DNA from: an uncultured Clostridia bacterium
GTDB taxonomy: Bacteria; Bacillota; Clostridia; Christensenellales; Borkfalkiaceae
NCBI GenBank assembly: GCA_934230055.1
Contig: CAKQEE010000002.1
Location: 1 to 27,490 of the forward strand
Length of the DNA: 27,490 nt
Reading direction: 5' to 3'
Shown here: in pieces, positions 8,520 through 16,035 of the stretch
How positions within the stretch are numbered: position 1 is the first letter of the stretch
Layout: each line of letters starts with the position of its first letter
Notes under the pieces: generated by a model
The model's database searches: none
What the model was told of the DNA's origin: nothing
What the model saw: only the letters and a program-made list of their open reading frames with translations
Made by a program: the position numbers and the translations under genes

Positions 8520-10137
8520 CTTTCTCTTCTCCTTTTTCTTCCGCCTGTTTTTCCGCTTCTTCCTTCCATTCCTCTTCGGAAAGGTTGCTGTCCTTCGCTA
8601 TACCGAAGTTCTTGTCCTTCTTCTCTTCGGTAAGGTCGAGAGAACCTGTCATCATAAGTCCGAGTTGTTCTTTCGTCGTCTTTTCCGCGTGGACAATACC
8701 CATATTTTTGCCGTGACAAAGCACCATAATCTTGTCGCAGAGGGCAAGCATAACGTCAAGGTCCTCGCCTATGAACAGTATGCCCGTGCCTTTTTCCTTC
8801 TGCTCGTTAAGTATATCGTATATCGCGTAAGAAGAGTTTATGTCGAGACCTCTCACGGGGTAAGCGGTGACTATAACGTTCGGGGAAGATTCTATTTCTC
8901 TGCCGACCAGAACCTTCTGCACGTTGCCGCCAGAAAGCCTTCTTACGGGCGTTTCTGTGGAAGGCGTCACTATCCCGAGCTTTTCTATCAAATCTTCCGC
9001 GCGTTTTCTCGCGCTCTTTCTGTCTACGAAAGGTCCTTTACCGTCGCCGTAAGTTTTGAGCATCATGTTGTCGGTCACGGAAAAAGACGGAACGAGTCCC
9101 ATTCCCAGCCTGTCCTCGGGGATAAAGCTCATCGAAATGCCTTTTTCTATAATCTTTTTGGAGGGAAGTCCGACAATGCTTTCTCCCTTGTGCATAATAA
9201 AGCCGCTCTCCACCTTACGAAGCCCCGCGATAGCCTCGCAAAGCTCCTTTTGTCCGCACCCCGCGATGCCCGCAACGCCGAGCAGCTCTCCGCCGCGGAT
9301 ATAAAAGCTTACGTCGTCTATCGCCGTGCTGCCGTCGTCTTTTTTTATCGAAAGGTTTCTTATTTCGAGAAGCGGACGGTCTATATTCGTTTTGACGCGC
9401 TCTATTTTAAGGTCGATTTTCTTGCCGACCATCATTTCGGTAAGCTGTTTTTCGTTCGTTTCCGAAGTATTCACCGTACCGACGTACTCGCCTTTACGGA
9501 GAATGGACACTCTGTCCGAAATTTCCATAACCTCGTTGAGCTTATGGGTGATTATGATAATGGACTTGCCGTCCTCGCGCATCTTTTTAAGCACCGCGAA
9601 CAGCTTTTTTATCTCCTGCGGGGTTAAAACCGCGGTAGGTTCGTCGAGAATCAGTATATCCGCGCCGCGGTAAAGCACTTTTATAATCTCTACCGTCTGC
9701 TTTTCGGATACCGACATTTCGTGAATTTTCTTTTTGGGATCTATTTCAAAACCGTATTTCTTCGCAATTTCCGAAACACGGGAATTTACGTCTTTCAGAT
9801 TATAGCGTTTGCCGTCGTCTATACCGAGTACGACGTTCTGCGCGGCGGTAAAAACGTCCACGAGCTTAAAGTGCTGGTGAATCATTCCGATTTTATAATC
9901 GAACGCGTCTTTGGGCGAACGAATGGAAGCTTTTTCGCCGTTTACGAATATTTCGCCCTCGTCGGGATAGTATATACCCGAAATCATATTCATAAGCGTA
10001 GTCTTTCCCGAACCGTTTTCGCCGAGAAGAGAAAGAATTTCCTCTTTATAGAGGGTAAAATTTATATCCTTGTTGGCAACTACCGTACCGAACCTCTTGG
10101 TTACGTTACGCAGTTCCAGCGCGACTTGTTTTTCCAT
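8512..10137 (-). CDS. Nucleoside ABC transporter ATP-binding protein (NupA/YufO-like)
   Basis: A double ATPase (541 residues) that powers the importer from the cytoplasmic face. Domain 1 has a complete Walker A (GENGSGKTT, about 39-47), Q-loop near Q88, signature MSVSEKQ (141-147) and Walker B ILILDEPT (D165, E166). Domain 2 is degenerate in the way common to sugar and nucleoside importers: its P-loop reads GIAGCGQKE without the GKT, its signature LSGGNVQ is good, and the Walker B region reads VIVTAYPVRGLD without the DE pair. One catalytic site is therefore expected. The charged tail after about residue 500 is Glu/Lys rich. A hairpin at 10164-10195 separates it from the lipoprotein gene, and it overlaps the next gene by 8 bases. 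Confidence 0.94.
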   Translation of the reverse strand: MEKQVALELRNVTKRFGTVVANKDINFTLYKEEILSLLGENGSGKTTLMNMISGIYYPDEGEIFVNGEKASIRSPKDAFDYKIGMIHQHFKLVDVFTAAQNVVLGIDDGKRYNLKDVNSRVSEIAKKYGFEIDPKKKIHEMSVSEKQTVEIIKVLYRGADILILDEPTAVLTPQEIKKLFAVLKKMREDGKSIIIITHKLNEVMEISDRVSILRKGEYVGTVNTSETNEKQLTEMMVGKKIDLKIERVKTNIDRPLLEIRNLSIKKDDGSTAIDDVSFYIRGGELLGVAGIAGCGQKELCEAIAGLRKVESGFIMHKGESIVGLPSKKIIEKGISMSFIPEDRLGMGLVPSFSVTDNMMLKTYGDGKGPFVDRKSARKRAEDLIEKLGIVTPSTETPVRRLSGGNVQKVLVGREIESSPNVIVTAYPVRGLDINSSYAIYDILNEQKEKGTGILFIGEDLDVMLALCDKIMVLCHGKNMGIVHAEKTTKEQLGLMMTGSLDLTEEKKDKNFGIAKDSNLSEEEWKEEAEKQAEEKGEEKDE

Positions 10138-10163
10138 TAAAAATCTCCGAAAAGAAAAATAAG

Positions 10164-10204
10164 CCTGTAAGACGGGACTTATCCCGCCTTACAGGTATTT
10201 TTTT
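10164..10204 (-). terminator. Intra-operon hairpin between lipoprotein and ATPase genes
   Basis: CCTGTAAG-CGGGA pairs with TCCCG-CTTACAGG around a short loop (10164-10195). On the minus strand CTTATTTTTCTTTTC follows. It probably lets only part of the transcription continue, so the binding lipoprotein is made in excess over the ATPase and permeases, a common pattern in ABC importer operons. It also protects the upstream mRNA end. Confidence 0.7.
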
Positions 10205-10206
10205 AA

Positions 10207-11631
10207 TTAGAACGCGACGTTCAAATAGTTGATGCCGTCTATCTGAATGTTGAAGTAAGGAGCGGAACGATAGAAGCTTTCCGCAAAATAGGTAACGCCG
10301 TTCTCGGTTTTGATAGCCTCGGTATCGGCAACGTAATCGCCCCAGTCGTCAACGTCCGCAAGATAAGTGGTGAGCTTTTCGCCCTTTACGGTGAACTTGG
10401 AGCAGTCGAAGATTTTGAGTTCGCCGCTTCTGATTTTAGCCGCAGCTTCGTCTATTCTCGCCTGAGTATCTTTTGCGGGAGCAAGTTTGCCGAGTTCGGT
10501 AAGAGCTACCGAGCCGTCCGCATAAGAATCAGCGGCAAGTTCGCCCGTCCAGTCGGTATCCGCAAGTTTACCTTCTTTAGCGCAGGTGATGAAGTATTCG
10601 TAATAAGGCGTCCAGTTGATTTTGGAAGAGATGATGAAAGTGTTCGGGCAGCTTGCTTCGGTACTTCCGTTATAGGAAACGTTGGGAACTTTATCTTGTT
10701 CGCACGCGCTGGGTGCGCCCATGGAGTCCGCGTGCTGGGAAACGAGCGCGCATCCTCTGTCGATAAGGGTTTTAGCCGCTCCTCTTTCCGCAGTTTCGTC
10801 GTACCACGAACCGGTGAACTGAACGTCCATAACGACGTTAGCTACGACGCTCTTAACGCCGAGATACCAAGAAGTGAATCCGGAAATAACTTCCGCATAG
10901 GTGAACGCGCCGACGTAACCGACTTTGATATTGCCGTTTTCGTCTTTGTTTTTATCCGTGATTTTGCCTTCGGCCTGCATTTCCGCAAGCTTCGCGCCTG
11001 CCGCAACGCCCGCAAGGTATCTGCCTTCGTAGATGGAAGCGAACGCGTTGTGATAGTTGGAAAGTCCGGAAGAATGAGCCTTCGTGCCGGTAGCGTGGAA
11101 GAACTGTACGTTGGGTTTAGCTTTTGCGGCTTCCATAAGGAAGGGTTCGTGACCGAAAGAGTCCGCAAAGATTACCTGACAGCCCTGATCCGCAAGGTCG
11201 AGAGCAGTGTCTTTGCATGCCGCGGTTTCGGGTATGTTGGATCTGATCAGGAGGTTTGCTTCCGCAATACCCTGATTCTTGCAAGCGGCTTTTATCGCGT
11301 CGAGAAAGTTCTTATCGTAGGTGGAGTTATCGTCGTGCAAGGTTATGATACCGACTTTAAGATCTTCCGTAGCTATCGCGGTGAGCTTGGGAGCAGCTTC
11401 GTTGCAACGAACGCATTTCTGATCCTTATAGCTGTGACCGAGCGCGTCGGTTTTGGTTTCGTAAGAATCTCCGCACGAGCAGGTGAACTTCGTTACGCCT
11501 TGTTCGGTGCAAGTGCCTTTGCTGACGACAGAGCCGACGTATTCGTGCTTATGTCCGCCGCAAGCGCCGAGACCGAAGCAGCAAGCCGTGGCAATTACTG
11601 CCGCAAGCAACGTTGTGAAAAGTTTCTTCAT
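10207..11631 (-). CDS. BMP-family substrate-binding lipoprotein with N-terminal Cys/His module
   Basis: Captures a purine nucleoside outside the membrane for the importer encoded downstream. The signal peptide runs to the lipobox LGAC, with lipidated C24. Residues about 27-77 form a Cys/His-rich module (H27, H29, C41, C51, C53, H66, C73, C76) with the pattern TCTEQG...FTCSCG...ALGHSY...CVRC. Such modules are frequent in clostridial surface proteins and resemble a zinc ribbon. The BMP (PF02608) fold follows from about residue 90 (LKVGIITLHDD), with blocks NVQFFHATG, YLAGVAAGAKLAE and GYVGAFTYAEVISGFTSW. At 474 residues it is about 100 longer than usual BMP lipoproteins, mostly because of this module. 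An AGGAGG ribosome site lies at 11640-11645. It follows xpt by 41 bases, which puts it under the same guanine riboswitch. Confidence 0.92.
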   Translation of the reverse strand: MKKLFTTLLAAVIATACCFGLGACGGHKHEYVGSVVSKGTCTEQGVTKFTCSCGDSYETKTDALGHSYKDQKCVRCNEAAPKLTAIATEDLKVGIITLHDDNSTYDKNFLDAIKAACKNQGIAEANLLIRSNIPETAACKDTALDLADQGCQVIFADSFGHEPFLMEAAKAKPNVQFFHATGTKAHSSGLSNYHNAFASIYEGRYLAGVAAGAKLAEMQAEGKITDKNKDENGNIKVGYVGAFTYAEVISGFTSWYLGVKSVVANVVMDVQFTGSWYDETAERGAAKTLIDRGCALVSQHADSMGAPSACEQDKVPNVSYNGSTEASCPNTFIISSKINWTPYYEYFITCAKEGKLADTDWTGELAADSYADGSVALTELGKLAPAKDTQARIDEAAAKIRSGELKIFDCSKFTVKGEKLTTYLADVDDWGDYVADTEAIKTENGVTYFAESFYRSAPYFNIQIDGINYLNVAF

Positions 11632-11672
11632 TATAAAAACCTCCTGACCCTTTCGGGTTTGATTACCTGTGT

Positions 11673-12245
11673 TTATCTGCGGAAAACGATTTCGCCGTTT
11701 TCCATACTGTCTATTATCGCGAGCGAAAACACGTCGTAGCCCTTTTCGCGAAGCTTGTCCCCGCCGCCCTGAAAGCCTTTTTCTATCGCGACCGCGCAGC
11801 CGACCGTTTCCGCGCCCGCTTCGCTTACTATTTTTATAAGCGCGTTGAGAGCTGCTCCGTTGGCAAGAAAATCGTCTACGATAAGGACTTTCGCGCCTTT
11901 TTTAAGATATTCCGCCGGAACTATCAGCCGATTGTTTTTTTTATGAGTATAAGAATAGCAATCCGCCGAATAAACCTCGCCCTCCACGTTAGAAGTCTTG
12001 CTCTTTTTGGCAAACAGCGCGTCCACGCCGAGTTTTTCCGCAACGAGTACCGCAATCGCGATGCCCGAAGCCTCTACCGTAAGAACGTCGGTAACGCCCG
12101 CGGCTCTGAAATGCTCCGCAATCTCTTCCGCAAGCGCGGATAAAAGCTTTACGTCCAGCCTGTTGTTCAGAATCGCTCCGACTTTAAGCACGTTGCCTTC
12201 TAAAACCTTTCCCTTTTCCGTTATCGCCTTTTCCAAAAGCTCCAT
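11673..12245 (-). CDS. xpt: Xanthine phosphoribosyltransferase
   Basis: Converts xanthine (and less well guanine) plus PRPP to the nucleotide for purine salvage. The 190-residue length matches the family. The PRPP-binding loop is VLIVDDFLANGAA, preceded by the family start LLEKAI...GKVLEGNVLKVGAILNNRLD and the VEASGIAIA segment. An AAGGA ribosome site lies about 11 bases upstream of ATG. It is the first gene of the operon and sits directly after a guanine riboswitch with its own consensus promoter. The transporter genes that follow would supply the substrate, so uptake and salvage are switched off together when guanine is plentiful. Confidence 0.96.
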   Translation of the reverse strand: MELLEKAITEKGKVLEGNVLKVGAILNNRLDVKLLSALAEEIAEHFRAAGVTDVLTVEASGIAIAVLVAEKLGVDALFAKKSKTSNVEGEVYSADCYSYTHKKNNRLIVPAEYLKKGAKVLIVDDFLANGAALNALIKIVSEAGAETVGCAVAIEKGFQGGGDKLREKGYDVFSLAIIDSMENGEIVFRR

Positions 12246-12264
12246 ATCGCGAAAATCCTTTTAA

Positions 12265-12297
12265 AAATCAAAAGAACGAGTAATTTCTAACCCGTTC
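12265..12297 (-). terminator. Riboswitch expression-platform terminator
   Basis: On the minus strand GAACGGGT and ACTCGTTC (12290-12297 with 12274-12281, one G-T pair) form a stem followed by TTTTGATTTTT. Its 5' arm overlaps TGCGGAA (12295-12301), which can instead pair perfectly with TTCCGCA (12341-12347). This gives mutually exclusive terminator and antiterminator forms. Confidence 0.7.
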
Positions 12298-12362
12298 CGC
12301 AAAGACCAACCTCACTTTCCCGTAGCAGTAAAAAATTCAATGCGGAAAAAGCTTCGTTTTAT

Positions 12363-12426
12363 CCAATAGTCGCGTCTGTGGCGATGCGGTAGAAACGTTC
12401 GTGCCGTATATACGAACCTATATTGG
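12363..12426 (-). promoter_or_regulatory. Guanine riboswitch (purine aptamer)
   Basis: On the minus strand P1 pairs CCAATA with TATTGG. P2 pairs GTTCGT with ACGAAC around a loop containing ACGGC. The invariant GTTTCTACCG follows, then P3 with loop GCCACA and the closing GCGACTATTGG. The loop GG and CC needed for the kissing contact are present. The ligand-reading base in GACTAT is C, which marks guanine/hypoxanthine specificity rather than adenine. Helix P3 is somewhat irregular, with one A-C mismatch. Its position before xpt is the classic one. Confidence 0.92.
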
Positions 12427-12449
12427 GTTGATATTTAATTTACGCCTTT

Positions 12450-12478
12450 ATTGTAGCAAACTCTTTTTGCTTTGTCAA
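12450..12478 (-). promoter_or_regulatory. Promoter of the xpt purine-salvage operon
   Basis: A perfect TTGACA (12473-12478) and TACAAT (12450-12455) with a 17-base spacer on the minus strand. The start near 12443 falls about 17 bases before the aptamer. Confidence 0.9.
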
Positions 12479-12657
12479 ACGATTTTGACACGCTTTTCGC
12501 ATAATTAAAAATTTTGCCGAAAATCGTCGAAAAACTCTTCTTCTTTATTCGCCGATATACGCGGCTTTACGCGCCGCTTGCTCCTCCCCGCCTTATAAAC
12601 CGCTTTTTTGCCGCCGCAAACGCTTTTGCAAAGATATGCGCCGCTATGCGCGCGTCG
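12479..12657. other. Intergenic stretch between xpt promoter and LOG-family gene
   Basis: No coding potential and no convincing terminator were seen. It holds several GC-rich partial palindromes (ATGCGCCGCTATGCGCGCG, TTTGCAAA) beyond the LOG gene stop codon. Confidence 0.4.
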
Positions 12658-13251
12658 TTATCTGCATTCGGTGTTCCTTTTAAGAAGCGACCAGTCTATA
12701 TCGTCCGGAGAATAGTTTTCTATATCTTCCGCGATTTCTTTTATATCCGCGGAAATTTTATATATTTTTTTACATTCTTCGTTCACGAAGCCTTTTTCCA
12801 TCATTTTAAGCATACTCGTTTCCAGTCCGTCGTAAAAACCCTGCGAATTATAAACGACTATCGCCTTTTTGTGCCTGCCGAGCTGTTTTAAGGTAAGCGT
12901 CTGAAAGAATTCCTCAAACGTGCCTATTCCGCCGGGCGCGATGATAAACGCCTCGCACTCGTTTTCCATGGTCTGCTTTCTCTGCGCCATCGTTTCGGTA
13001 AAAACGAGTTCGTCCGCTTCGTAAAAAATGCCTTCGTACCCGTTTTCCTTAAAAAAAGTGGGTATCACGCCGAAAACTTTCGCCCCCGCCGCCTTAAAGC
13101 CGCGCGCCGTTGCACCCATAACGCCTTCCGAACCCGCCCCGAATACGAGCGAGTGACCCCTTTCACCCAAGTATTTACCGAGATTATAGCAGTCGTTTTT
13201 ATAAGCCTCGTCTATTTTTTCGCTTGCCGCGCCGTATACGCATATTTTCAT
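12658..13251 (-). CDS. LOG-family (TIGR00730) nucleotide phosphoribohydrolase-like protein
   Basis: A Rossmann-like cytoplasmic protein of 197 residues. The family signature PGGIGTFEEFF and the partner motif MAQRKQTM (about residues 86-93) are both present. The N-terminal segment GAGSEGVMGATARGF corresponds to the usual GGGxxGLMG. Characterised relatives remove ribose 5-phosphate from nucleoside monophosphates, such as cytokinin precursors or purine/pyrimidine nucleotides; the bacterial role is often unknown. A GGGAGG ribosome site lies about 12 bases before the start. It is divergent from dut and next to the purine operon, so a link to nucleotide housekeeping is plausible but only inferred. 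Confidence 0.9.
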   Translation of the reverse strand: MKICVYGAASEKIDEAYKNDCYNLGKYLGERGHSLVFGAGSEGVMGATARGFKAAGAKVFGVIPTFFKENGYEGIFYEADELVFTETMAQRKQTMENECEAFIIAPGGIGTFEEFFQTLTLKQLGRHKKAIVVYNSQGFYDGLETSMLKMMEKGFVNEECKKIYKISADIKEIAEDIENYSPDDIDWSLLKRNTECR

Positions 13252-13374
13252 TGCCGTCGGTTTGCCTCCCTTTTTTATTATTCTAAATTATTTGTCCGCC
13301 GCTGTCAACGGTTTGAATTCACATTTTCCGACAAAGCGTTCCTATTTTCTTTTGATTTCCTTCGGCTTTTTCGG

Positions 13375-13403
13375 TTGCTTTTGCCGCCTATATATTATAT
13401 AAT
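13375..13403 (+). promoter_or_regulatory. dut promoter
   Basis: TTGCTT (13375-13380), a 17-base spacer, then TATAAT (13398-13403). The leader of about 45 bases carries AAGGAG at 13445-13450, 5 bases before ATG. Confidence 0.7.
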
Positions 13404-13455
13404 GTTTTAAAAGATTATGTTCTAAACCCCGAAACGGAGTTTTTAAGGAGTTTTT

Positions 13456-13932
13456 ATGAAAAGAATCGCTCGGTTTGAAAAAGTTTCTCTCTGCGAATAC
13501 TCAAAGTCTGCGTCCGCCGCAAGTTACGAAGACGTGCTTCTTCCAAAACGCGCCACCGCGGGCAGCGCGGGATACGATTTTTTCGCACCGGAAGCCTTTA
13601 CTCTTCAGGCGGGCGAAACGATAAAAATTCCTACGGGAATCCGCGTTAAGATAGAAGAGGGCTGGGTTCTTTCGATCTATCCTCGCTCAAGCCTTGGATT
13701 TAAATACCGCTTAACCCTCGACAACACCGTGGGCATAATCGATTCCGACTATTATTTTGCCGAAAACGAGGGGCATATCTTTATAAAAATGACCAATCGG
13801 GGCGACAAAACCCTTTCGGTAGAAAAAGGCAAGGCTTTTGCGCAAGGCGTGTTTACCGAATTCGGAATAACCGCAGACGACGATTGCGTTGCCGCGCGAA
13901 AGGGCGGACTCGGAAGCACGGATAAAAAATAA
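13456..13932 (+). CDS. dut: dUTP diphosphatase
   Basis: Hydrolyses dUTP to dUMP and pyrophosphate, keeping uracil out of DNA and feeding thymidylate synthesis. All five trimeric-dUTPase motifs appear in order: AGYDFFA (39-44), PRSSLG (76-81), NTVGIIDSDYY (90-100, catalytic-type D96), GKAFAQGVF (125-133) and RKGGLGST (148-155). In motif 5 the usual GGFGSTG is GGLGSTD, so the Phe that normally stacks on the base is Leu. The 158-residue length is normal, with about 20 extra residues at the N-terminus. It is a single-gene unit with its own promoter and terminator. Confidence 0.93.
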   Translation: MKRIARFEKVSLCEYSKSASAASYEDVLLPKRATAGSAGYDFFAPEAFTLQAGETIKIPTGIRVKIEEGWVLSIYPRSSLGFKYRLTLDNTVGIIDSDYYFAENEGHIFIKMTNRGDKTLSVEKGKAFAQGVFTEFGITADDDCVAARKGGLGSTDKK

Positions 13933-14015
13933 TTTTAACGATATAATCGCAATCTAAATCGATAAGAAAAAACTTTGAGTATAAGTAATCGTTTAAGTAA
14001 AAGTTTAAAATTTTA

Positions 14016-14054
14016 CGCGCGCCCGCAAGATTGCGGGCGCGCGTTTCTTTTTTT
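14016..14054. terminator. dut terminator, possibly bidirectional
   Basis: A 13-bp perfect GC-rich stem (14016-14028 with 14031-14043) and a 2-base gap precede TTTCTTTTTTT on the plus strand. On the minus strand TAAAATTTTAAA follows, so it may also end rsmI transcription; nothing else terminator-like lies downstream of rsmI. Confidence 0.85.
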
Positions 14055-14141
14055 CGGCTTTAAGATTTTTTTGCACGAATATGCCTATACCCGTCGCAAA
14101 GCACAACGGATTTTTTGAGTTTCGGCGCGACGATTTTTAGT

Positions 14142-14942
14142 TTATAGGTCTATCGAAAACTTATACAGGTCGCTTTTTTTAACGCCCCTGTCCTTTGCCG
14201 CCGCTTTAACCGCTTCTTTTTTGTCGTAACCCATATCCATATAGTATTTTATGTGTTCCTTTTCGGAAAGAGAAACGAGCGAGTTGCAATCTTCCCCCTT
14301 TTCCACAAGCAAAACGTATTCGCCTTTGGGTTCGGAAGGCAGTCCTTCGGACAATTTGAATCTTTCCGCACGCTCGTGGAGTTTTGTTATTTCTTTAACC
14401 GCAACGGCGTTTCTGTCGCCTAAAACTTCAAAAAGCGTTTTTACGTCCTTTTCCGCGTCGTGCGGGGCGGAATAAAAAGCGAGCGTGAGGTCAAGATTTT
14501 TGTATTTCTCCAACAGCTCCGTTCTTTCTTTGTTTTTTTCCGGAAGAAAGCCCAAAAACGCCACTTTCGTGCCGTCAAACCCCGACAGCGCGAGTGCGGA
14601 AACAAACGCGCACGCGCCCGGAATAATCGTATAAGGAAGGTCGTTTTCTATAAGCATATTCACCAAAATCGCGCCGGGATCGGAGATAACGGGCATTCCC
14701 GCATCGGAAACGAGGGCGACGTTTTTGCCTTCTTTCAGCTTTTCTATAAGCTTTTCGCCCGACTCGCGTTCGTTAAACTTGTGGTAGCTTACGAGCGGCT
14801 TTTTTATTCCGTAATGATTTAAGAGAATCGCGGTGCGACGAGTATCCTCGCATGCGATTTCGTCTACGAGAGAGAGCGTTTCTATCGCTCTGTAAGAGAT
14901 GTCTTTAAGATTGCCTATCGGCGTCGCTACGAGATAAAGCAT
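14142..14942 (-). CDS. rsmI: 16S rRNA (cytidine1402-2'-O)-methyltransferase
   Basis: Methylates the 2'-OH of C1402 in the decoding centre of 16S rRNA. The tetrapyrrole-methylase-like fold is plain: LYLVATPIGNLKDISYRAIE at the N-terminus, ACEDTRRT, SDAGMPVISDPG, and YTIIPGACAFVSALALSGF. The longer open frame begins at 15008, but I place the start at 14942. There AAGGAG sits 6 bases upstream and the protein begins MLYLVATP like its relatives; the 22 extra residues are charged and unlike the family. That gives 266 residues. It follows the TrmN6-like gene by 49 bases, as yabB and yabC lie close together in B. subtilis. Confidence 0.95.
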   Translation of the reverse strand: MLYLVATPIGNLKDISYRAIETLSLVDEIACEDTRRTAILLNHYGIKKPLVSYHKFNERESGEKLIEKLKEGKNVALVSDAGMPVISDPGAILVNMLIENDLPYTIIPGACAFVSALALSGFDGTKVAFLGFLPEKNKERTELLEKYKNLDLTLAFYSAPHDAEKDVKTLFEVLGDRNAVAVKEITKLHERAERFKLSEGLPSEPKGEYVLLVEKGEDCNSLVSLSEKEHIKYYMDMGYDKKEAVKAAAKDRGVKKSDLYKFSIDL

Positions 14943-14991
14943 AACCGTTCTCCTTTCGTTCGGGAGGTTCTCCCTCCCCTTCTTTTTCTCT

Positions 14992-15660
14992 TTACCGATT
15001 CTCCGCATTGCGGAGTATTTTAATGCCGCTTTTACCGCCTTTTACCGCTTCTACCATAAACAAATAGGGTTCTTTTCCCGCTGCCTCTACGAGCTGAAGC
15101 CTTTTCGGTTCTAAATTAACGGCTCGGAGCGCGCACAAAACGTCCGCGAGTCTGTCCGCACGGTAAACGATGCACGTTCTTCCGCCGAATTTCAATGTCA
15201 AAGAAATCGCTTTCGCAAGCTCTAAAACGTTCAGCGCGATTTCTCTTTTACAAATAGCCACGGTTTCGCTTTTATCGTGCGCACCGGATGCCGCCGACAT
15301 GTACGGCGGATTGCACAGCACAAGCGAAAATTTTCCGTAAAAGTTTTTGTCTATCTCCTGCACTTTGCACTTTACAGCGGAAAATTTATCCGAAAGCCCG
15401 TTTCTTTCTATGCTTTTAACGGACAAGTCGAAAAGCGGTTTTTGCATCTCGAAAAAAGTTACGCTATCCACGAGCGGCGCGTTAAGCCCGTAAAAGTTGA
15501 AACCGACTATGCCGCTTCCGGAACAAAAGTCGGCAACGACGTCCCCTTTTTTCGCCTTTGCGAAACGACTTAAAAGTACCGAATCGGAAGTGAAACGGTA
15601 CAGTTCGTCGTCCTGATAAATTTTTATGCCGCAAAGTCCCAAATCCTCGGTTACAAGCAT
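14992..15660 (-). CDS. TrmN6/YabB-like N6-adenine methyltransferase
   Basis: An S-adenosylmethionine-dependent methyltransferase of 222 residues, of the family that modifies adenine 37 of tRNA1-Val in E. coli. Motif I is VADFCSGSGIVGF (42-54) and the target-base motif NPPY lies at 117-120, marking an N-methyltransferase of an exocyclic amine. The N-terminal YRFTSDSVLLSRFA block is family-typical. It has a GGAGG ribosome site. The order yabB-rsmI is conserved in Bacillota; the GIY-YIG gene yazA, which sits between them in B. subtilis, is absent here. The exact tRNA substrate in this group is inferred. Confidence 0.9.
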   Translation of the reverse strand: MLVTEDLGLCGIKIYQDDELYRFTSDSVLLSRFAKAKKGDVVADFCSGSGIVGFNFYGLNAPLVDSVTFFEMQKPLFDLSVKSIERNGLSDKFSAVKCKVQEIDKNFYGKFSLVLCNPPYMSAASGAHDKSETVAICKREIALNVLELAKAISLTLKFGGRTCIVYRADRLADVLCALRAVNLEPKRLQLVEAAGKEPYLFMVEAVKGGKSGIKILRNAENR

Positions 15661-15754
15661 AACACCTCCGCGCGCCGCAATCGTGACGGCGCGATAACGA
15701 CGTACTTAAACCGGTTTTGTTTAACGCCCGGTTTTAAATCGCATAAAAAACTTA

Positions 15755-15784
15755 TTAAGGCGCGAAAAATTTTTCGCGCCTTAA
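15755..15784 (-). terminator. Ferredoxin gene terminator
   Basis: A 30-base perfect palindrome (TTAAGGCGCGAAAAA and its complement) begins about 20 bases after the ferredoxin stop. The minus-strand TAAGTTTTTT follows. Confidence 0.8.
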
Positions 15785-15803
15785 AAGATTTCTTAAAGAT
15801 TTT

Positions 15804-15974
15804 TTACTCTTCGGAAATAGCCCCGACAGGACAGCCCGCAGCGCACGCGCCGCAGCTCAAACAAGCATCGGGATCTATGTTGTACTGTGTTTCGCCCTGA
15901 CTAATCGCTCCGACGGGGCAAGTTTCCGCACAAGAACCGCAGGAAATGCATTGATCGCTTATTTTAAATGCCAT
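15804..15974 (-). CDS. Small 2x[4Fe-4S] ferredoxin
   Basis: A 56-residue cytoplasmic electron carrier of the clostridial type. It has two classic cluster motifs, CISCGSCAETCP (C9, C12, C15, C19) and CLSCGACAAGCP (C38, C41, C44, C48), each followed by VGAIS. The gene is too short for most ORF lists but has a GGAGG site 11 bases before ATG, its own promoter (16004-16032) and its own terminator. It is therefore an independent transcription unit between ricT and the yabB-like gene, where B. subtilis carries yabA. The partner enzyme is unknown. RicT proteins bind iron-sulphur clusters with RicA and RicF, so the neighbourhood is suggestive. Confidence 0.96.
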   Translation of the reverse strand: MAFKISDQCISCGSCAETCPVGAISQGETQYNIDPDACLSCGACAAGCPVGAISEE

Positions 15975-16003
15975 GGTAGTTTACCTCCGTGTTTATTAAG
16001 TAT

Positions 16004-16032
16004 ATTTTATCACACTTTTTCCGTTTTGTAAA
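16004..16032 (-). promoter_or_regulatory. Ferredoxin promoter
   Basis: TTTACA (16027-16032), 17 bases, TAAAAT (16004-16009) on the minus strand, just after the ricT stop codon. It leaves a leader of about 25 bases carrying GGAGG. Confidence 0.7.
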
Positions 16033-16035
16033 CGG

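Noticed and set aside
8473..9627. A 384-residue open frame on the plus strand opposite the ABC ATPase gene
   Set aside because: It is a shadow of the real gene: composition is rich in Arg, Phe, His and Tyr with no family motif, and no ribosome site is present.
14943..15008. Longer start for rsmI
   Set aside because: The extra 22 residues are charged and unlike the family, while a good AAGGAG sits before the ATG at 14942.
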